Source: Osedax fenrisi | Taxonomy: Eukaryota; Annelida; Polychaeta; Sabellida; Siboglinidae | DNA length: 64,000 nt | NCBI GenBank assembly: GCA_964019155.1 | Contig: OZ025243.1 | Coordinates: 20,761,533-20,825,532 of the forward strand | Direction: 5' to 3' | Shown: positions 57,226 to 64,000 of the stretch, in pieces | Numbering within the stretch: position 1 is the first letter of the stretch | How the letters are laid out: every line of letters starts with the position of its first letter | The notes under the pieces: model-generated | Database searches by the model: none | What the model was told of the DNA's origin: nothing | Seen by the model: only the letters and a program-made list of their open reading frames with translations | Program-made: the position numbers and the translations under genes

Positions 57226-59247
57226 ATAGTATAATAGTAGGTATACTATAACATATGCTAAAATCATATATGAATTATATGAATTCCAATTATAATTACA
57301 TTTAATTATAATAGTAAAATAATACGAAATATTATTGCAAATACCAATATAATATTATATAACCAAAAATTAATATTAATATTATCATTATAATGATGTA
57401 ACATTTAAGTTGAACTACTTTTATCTATAAAATTATATTTGTAACCTATAGGTTAAATATATTTAATACTTATTTATACTTACTATAGCGAATAAATGTA
57501 TGATAAAACCAGCTCTCTGATAAAACTATAATATTACACCTAATAACATATACATAATATATATTATAAACTTTATCTTTTTAGATAATAAATCCGTTCT
57601 ATAGAAAATTCTTTTGAATATTTCAGTGATTTCTATATTTTAATATATCACTTATATATATATATATATATACATATATACTAGGAGTGGGGCTGGGGCC
57701 CGGCTTCTCCCGTGTTACCTCGCTATTCGCATTTCTATTTTAGTGATTTATTATTATTTGAGTATAAATAAGTATATTTCCCGTGGATTAAATAATGTTT
57801 TTTAATAATCTACAATTACCATCTATTTTTATAATATACATACTATTTTTATTTTTATTTTTATTATCTGATAGTATAAGTATATTTAGGCTACCTATCT
57901 TCGTAGACTATATATAGTTTATATAATTTATATACCATATTGCTATAGGTTATAATAATTTTGTTACTTTTTTTATAAACTATATCTGTATATGATATTT
58001 TAATATATACGTAATTATTTATTTGTTAAGTTGACAAATTTCTTAATTATTAGAGAAATTACGAAATGAATTTAAACATTTTTATAAATAAATATATTAC
58101 AACTATTAATTTATTATCAAAGATCTTGCAAGATCTTTGACAGTTTTATAATAGTAATACAAATTATCCTGAAGTAATTTATTTAGTGTTAACAATTTAA
58201 AAATAAAATAAATATTATATTGTTAATATATATATTCATATAATTATATTTAACATTATATTGAATACAGTCACGGTTAGGTGATATACACATGTATAAC
58301 TATGCATACTCCTGGTATTAATCTTGTTTAGACCCAGGGTTTAGACATTTATGTAAAATGAAAGGAAAGCATGCCTTCCTTTTAATTGTGATTAATTTAA
58401 ATCCATTAAATCCATTAAATCCTTGAATTATGCACAATTCATAGAATAGTTTACACATATAAATGAAAGTCTTGAACTTACAAATATCACATAATGATAA
58501 TATTCTATTATCCATAAATAGAGAAAATGAACAACATTTAGTATTTTACAAATTATATAAAAAATCATTTTTTGAATTATATAAATGCTATTTAAGTTTG
58601 ATACATAACTATGACCCCCATATTTCTATACAGTAAATTAAATGTGAATAAAATAAAGAATAGTATAATATGATAATTGAACATGTATTTACAAAGTATG
58701 CAACATTTTTTATAAATAGAAAAAATTACAATAATTTATTTTTAAGATAATCTAAATGATGTTTTAGTTTTAAACACGTAGGTTTATCTAGATTTATTCA
58801 AAGACATTTTGCAGAATTTACTTGATATAGGTAGTGTCCTAGAAGTGTATTATTTATATTTATATTAAATATGATATCATTTTTAAATTTCATAGGATTA
58901 AATTACATTAACCCACAAAGCGTGTTCTCTATATTGATTATTGACTATAATGATAATTCGTATGACAACACAAATGCTATCACCACTACAATATTTTACA
59001 TTCTATTTAATATTAGTTTAAATAAATTGGGTTTTCTGGAATTAATTATAGAAATTTAAAATAGACTATTTAGTAATCTACTTAGTAATCTTATTTTTTA
59101 TATTTTTTGATTAATATTTTCCAAACTTCTATCAATAATGAATTACAAACATAATTTTTATTTTTTTACAGACATTTTTAATACTTTTTGTAAACATTGT
59201 GATTTTACACGATTATTTAATAAATAATTAATATAAATACAGTACTT

Positions 59248-59294
<47 letters not shown>

Positions 59295-60789
59295 TGTACC
59301 ACTAAATATGTCATATAATTTTATTATTAACTGCGAGGGACGCAAGAAAATACAATACAATAATAAATACATTTTGTATTTTGATTTATAATTAAGTATT
59401 AGTTCTTTATAAAGATAGGAACACTACGAGAAAAAAAGAATGTTGTTGAATATAACCTATGACCTTTAACGGGCTTGTCAACCGGTGTATAGATCTAGTC
59501 GTCTATGGAGATCGCATACACTATACCAATGTTGTATACAATATATAGATTATATTCTAAACCTTTCATAACTATCTGCACATTATGATATATTCATTTT
59601 TGTATATTCTATTCATTACTCATATAATATAGGTTACATGTAAATAACTATATTATATAACATATAATACGTACGTATTTCATATTTTATTGAATGAATC
59701 AAAGAATGATACGAAATAAAACTATGAATATACTTATGAGATAAATGTCGACGTTATGTTTGTATACATAAACTATCATCATCATTAATATATATATATA
59801 TATATCTATATATCTATATATAATGAAAAACAATAATTTAAATTATATAACTAATGAATAGCGATTATCTCGATGATATAATATATCTGACGTGATATAT
59901 AAAACCCCTCTATTCTGGCACCATGGAATTGAGTCTATACGCTTAGTTCACCAATACGATCATATCTTATAGGAGTATTAATCATTATATATCAATATAC
60001 GTATCATTATGTATATGTTATTATGTCTTGAATTAATTTGTATGCATACACAGTTATATAATCTATAACGGATGTAATATATAATGATATTTTTATTTAA
60101 TTATATGCTTAATTTTATGATTTTATCACTTTTTTATGTATTTTTTTGAGAAATAAAAAATATTTCATCTTTTATACATTATGATATATTCCTATTTAGC
60201 ATGTATGTAATACATAATGAATCGTGAAATATGATCGTGTGTTACCAATATTATTATTTATATGTCGAGGGCAATATATTTATTATCTCAACATGATATA
60301 ATATATAATATATTATACAATTCTCAAATAAAAGTTTTTATTTTAATTTAGTTGTTTCGTAGATATTATTAATTTATTAAATATTAATAATAATTAATAA
60401 TAAAAAAAGCAAGTATTAATCAACGTAACTATTATACGAAGTTCACACATCTAAAATAAGGAAGAGTAACGTATATTCCACGAAGAATATTGGAACCTGC
60501 TACACTATTAATATCTGCAAAAGCAAATCTATACGAATGGTTAAGCATAACTAACTGTAGAATAACTGCGGACGTTTATGACCACGATGGACAACACTGT
60601 GTTAATATGCACACCCACATGCACCTACACACATACGTATATACATACATACATACATACAACATACGTACCTACACACTTCATACTATATATTAGTGAC
60701 CGACAAAATATATATGAGATATATAGTTTCTTAATAACGAATTATTTATATATATATATATATATATATAAATATATTATCGCTGATAC
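57226..60789. other. Intergenic between paralogues B and C
   Basis: AT-rich. Noted words: GTGGGGCTGGGGCCCGGCTT (about 57688-57707), an isolated GC-rich patch, and a 24-bp palindrome TCAAAGATCTTGCAAGATCT... at 58118-58141. A less AT-rich open stretch at 60490-60600 (PATLLISAKANLYEWLS) is not recognised and may belong to the LINE remnant that follows. Confidence 0.5.
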
Positions 60790-61790
60790 TCAAGCTTCCT
60801 AACTTAACTCTACATCTCACCGTAATCTATCGTCCCCCAAAACCTGAAACCATTTTATTTTTTGATGACATTCATGATTTTGTCCATAATCTTCCTTCAT
60901 CTTCATCCTATTTACCAATAGTTCTTAGTGACTTAAACTATTACTTTACTTCTCCAATCTATCCCCATGGTGACTTTAAACTCATAACTGAGTATCTTTT
61001 CTTGTGCCAACATATATCATTTCCTACCCATTCCATAGTAATACAATTTATATGATATTTACACCCTTATTCAGTCCTATTATTGGATGTATAAACCCAG
61101 ACTCCTTTAACAAATTGAAATACTAACGGATCATATTATTGTTGAATTATATATAAATCTAAAATTCATAAACATTAAACGAAAAGGTATAGATATAGAG
61201 ATTTTAAGTCTATTGACCTACTAAGATTTGTAAGCAATATTAAAACTGAGATCTCTTCTCCTACTTCCCTCTATCCGGTACTCCTAAACTCCACTCTCCT
61301 AAATATTATCAATATATTATCAATACCTACAGCACATACAAAACTACATTAATTACCGACAGCCCATTTTCTCCCTGGTTCTCTCACGAACTTTTCATTT
61401 TCAATTTGCGAACATCTTTCGCAAATGTGAGAAAACATTTCTTAAAAATCCTTCTATTTAAATAAAATTAGCTCTATCACTAGCTAGAAAAATTACAAAT
61501 TTACTATATCTCGTCCAAAATCCACCTATTATAACAAAAAGATAACATTGATCTCCTCCGATCTTCGCAAATTATTTAAAATGAAAATAAAATTCTTTCT
61601 CCTCCAGATGAAAAAATCCTCCCCATTTTACCAAACACGTCAAATTTTCAACTGTGCTCTCTTTTTGAAAAATAATTTGAAAATAAAACTACAAGCATTA
61701 ATAATATTATTTGTGCATCTACTCCATCCATACTCAATCCTACCATCTATATTACCCGTCATATTGACTCATTAAGCATATTCACCATCC
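60790..61790 (+). mobile_element. LINE endonuclease remnant
   Basis: Near 60810 the plus strand reads LTLHLTVIYRPPKPETILF and PIVLSDLNYYFTSP, matching the V-x-YRPP and GDFN blocks of APE endonucleases (the latter altered to SDLN). DHIIVE follows near 61130. Downstream frames are short and broken. No RT is recognised. Confidence 0.6.
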
Positions 61791-62330
61791 CTTCACTGTA
61801 TGAAGTAAATTACCTACTCATGAAATCTCACTGTACCTCCCCTACTGATCCCCTACCTTTATCATTATATCATACACTTTCACCCTTATTTTCTCCTATT
61901 TTCTGGATAGTATGGTAGCCCATAGGTTGGTATGCATACATTGCCACGTATCACGTAAGCGTATACGAATGCCTAACTGTTAACGGCGCTGTTACTAGTA
62001 AACTAGTGATCCCCGTCATAATACATACACATGTCGTATACGCATTTGTAACAACATAAACGAAGTTTATTATGCATTTATTGTAATATAAATTAATTGA
62101 ATGATGCATTTGTAAACAATATATTTAACTCATCCGATGCATTTATTTGTCTAAGTGTATATGGTACAACAATATTTGCAAAATTATCTTTTAATTCTAA
62201 TTGCATGTATGTAATTTTATAAACTTGTAAACTTTATAAGTTTCAAAACTATATATATATATATAAATATATATTATATTATACATATTATATATATATA
62301 TACAATATATATATATATATATATATATAG

Positions 62331-63169
62331 GGAAAAGTCTCCGATTACCGTCCCCTAAATGATTATTTATAATAACTTATTCAATATTAAATATATTTAT
62401 TTGAAATTTTGTAATTAGGGTAATATTATGGCAATGAATAATGTGGCTATTTTAGATTTTTGATATACGTATATTTACAAGAATAAACAGAGGGGGTCGG
62501 TAATCGGATAAATGTGCCTAATACCGACCCTCTTCCCCTGTTACCGACCCCCTAAAATAATCGTGGTATAAATAATTGTAGTATTATAATATACAATACA
62601 AATAATAGATATACATAACTATAATTAATTATAACATGAATTTATGTTTTAATAGTAATATTAAATTTAAATTTAAACTTTATAGTAATTATATTAAAAT
62701 AGTGTATATTATTATTTAATATTTATTTATTAATCAATAAGTACATAAATAAATAGAATCATGAATCCTAAATCTATGTCAACGATACACAAAAAAGTTA
62801 TAACATAATTTAAAGTAAAATACGTATCTATTTTGATTGAATATTATAAATCACATGGGGTCGGTATTAGGGTAATTTAGGGGGTAGGTAATTGGAAAAT
62901 CATATGGGTTGCTATAATTAAGATATATTGGTTAATAGTTATTCAAATTAAATTATTGTTATACTAGTTATAAACATTTTATTGATCTACAATATTATTC
63001 ACAACATTAAGTTTTCTTTTAATTAATAAAGTATTAACAATGATTTAAAAAAAGTTATTATTCAAATATTCAAAAAGTAAAAACAGAATATTACATTTGA
63101 TCATATAACAATTGTAGGATTAAATATTTTTTTAAACAAATAAAAAAGTAATCGGGGACTTTCCCCTAT
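62331..63169. mobile_element. TIR element, second subfamily, upstream of paralogue C
   Basis: Begins GGGAAAAGTCTCCGATTACC after TATA and ends GTAATCGGGGACTTTCCCC before TA. Internal words GGGGTCGGTAATCGG and ACCGACCCCC occur in both orientations near 62490-62550 and 62855-62895. The termini resemble those of the 21-28 kb cluster but the interior differs. No ORF. It ends about 65 bases before exon 1 of paralogue C. Confidence 0.75.
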
Positions 63170-63235
63170 AGTATACTACATATATGTAAACGCATACGTA
63201 CCGATAACTAACGTACTATATACTCGTCCACACAG

Positions 63236-63465
63236 CGAATATGCGCAGACGAATCATTACACAAGCGATGCCTCCAAGAACCTGTATTCCAGTGTTAACC
63301 CTACGGTATACGAGGGCGAGGGGGAGGGGCCAGAGCATATATGCGCGTCAAAACATAGGGTCAAAGGTGAATCGGGCCTAAAAAGCGCCAAGACGGCGAT
63401 TCTGAATATTTGGTGGCTTTACAAGATCGCCATAGTCGTGATCGTCGCGTTATTATTGTATTTAC
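63236..63465 (+). CDS. Paralogue C exon 1 (cytosolic tail, first half of TM)
   Basis: Acceptor gtccacacag, one entry base. It reads EYAQTNHYTSDASKNLYSSV, an acidic glycine-rich patch (YEGEGEGPEH), a basic part, then LYKIAIVVIVALLLYL. The donor is TTAC|gttagt, leaving one base. An internal ATG in another frame gives only a short overlapping ORF. Confidence 0.75.
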
Positions 63466-63684
63466 GTTAGTGATATGAGGTATGGACCCCTGGCGGAGCA
63501 TTTTTTAATACATTATATTATATTATATTATATAGATATAGATATATATATATACATTTTTATGGGAATACGTTTAAATATTTATATGAATATTTATTTA
63601 AATATCTCATGTGAAATACATATTTAAACATACCCTTACAAAATATATTTGTATATACTAATTATATATGTCTATTTTTGTATA

Positions 63685-63723
<39 letters not shown>

Positions 63724-63923
63724 TATATATACATATGTGCAATGCAAATCATGAATATATATAATATATATAATTTAAAAAGATGTACTATGATATTGAC
63801 TATTATACTATACTTCTGAATATAAGATATGTAGCATTAATACTAATACGCGTATAGTTAACATTGCTTTGGAGTATCGGCGTTTGAGATATATAATATC
63901 ATGCAAGGATGGCAAATGTAAAG
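63236..63923 (+). CDS. Paralogue C: first two exons of a third copy, cut by the window edge
   Basis: Two exons match the start of paralogues A and B in phase and design. Exon 1 (63236-63465) encodes a polar tail and the first part of a helix. Exon 2 (63858-63923) completes the helix and encodes IISCKDGKC. The EGF and PLC-like exons would lie beyond position 64000. The entry acceptor again implies an upstream coding exon. A TIR element ends about 65 bases before exon 1. Confidence 0.72.
63858..63923 (+). CDS. Paralogue C exon 2 (second half of TM, ISC motif)
   Basis: 66 nt from gcgtatag to AAAG|gtttca. It reads NIALEYRRLRYIISCKDGKC. The length, phases and cysteine positions match A exon 2 and B exon 2. 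Confidence 0.73.
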
Positions 63924-63932
63924 GTTTCATAT

Positions 63933-63975
<43 letters not shown>

Positions 63976-64000
63976 CTGTATATAGTTATATTTCGATATA

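Noticed and set aside
60490..60696. Possible exon (PATLLISAKANLYEWLS...)
   Set aside because: No start, no clear splice sites, and the C-terminal half is a (CATA)-type repeat reading; unresolved.

Overview
The window looks like animal (metazoan) nuclear DNA. It is very AT-rich, full of (TA)n and other simple repeats, and crowded with LINEs, tRNA-derived SINEs and small terminal-inverted-repeat (TIR) elements. The genes are split into short exons that encode EGF-like repeats, single transmembrane helices and a PI-PLC-X-like barrel. I cannot name the species. All exon models were built by hand from reading frame, splice sites, phase matching and comparison between paralogues; no transcript or database evidence was available.

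From about 2.3 to 19.2 kb (plus strand) lies the 3' part of a type I membrane protein gene. Nine phase-compatible exons encode about six EGF-like repeats, a transmembrane helix and a tail of about 120 residues. Its introns carry antisense L2/CR1-like LINE copies, one with a long ORF2 broken by one in-frame stop, two SINE families, a hAT-like MITE just upstream, and very long (TAC)n tracts.

From 19.2 to 30.6 kb no gene is recognised. This stretch holds a nested cluster of a TIR element family (termini GGGGAAAGTAACC, flanked by TA), a decayed RTE-like LINE, and a 35-bp micro-element with a perfect 8-bp target duplication.

From 30.6 to 63.9 kb lie three plus-strand tandem paralogues: A 30618-36380, B 49068-55029, and C from 63236 running off the window. 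The shared design is a cytosolic tail, a transmembrane helix split by an intron at the same place, a 66-nt exon ending in a small cysteine motif, one EGF-like domain, a four-cysteine module and, in A and B, a large terminal exon for a PI-PLC-X-like domain. All intron phases agree between copies. In A and B the residues expected at the catalytic histidines and the Asp/Arg positions of PI-PLC are replaced, and replaced in the same way (ANH, HVH, NS). This points to a conserved non-canonical or non-catalytic domain held outside the cell. It is the most interesting biology in the window.

Between A and B sit a 4.4-kb array of about sixty 73-bp repeats with an internal block duplication, framed by a 38-bp perfect inverted repeat; a Tigger-like MITE; and LINE remnants. 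More LINE remnants and a second TIR subfamily lie between B and C.
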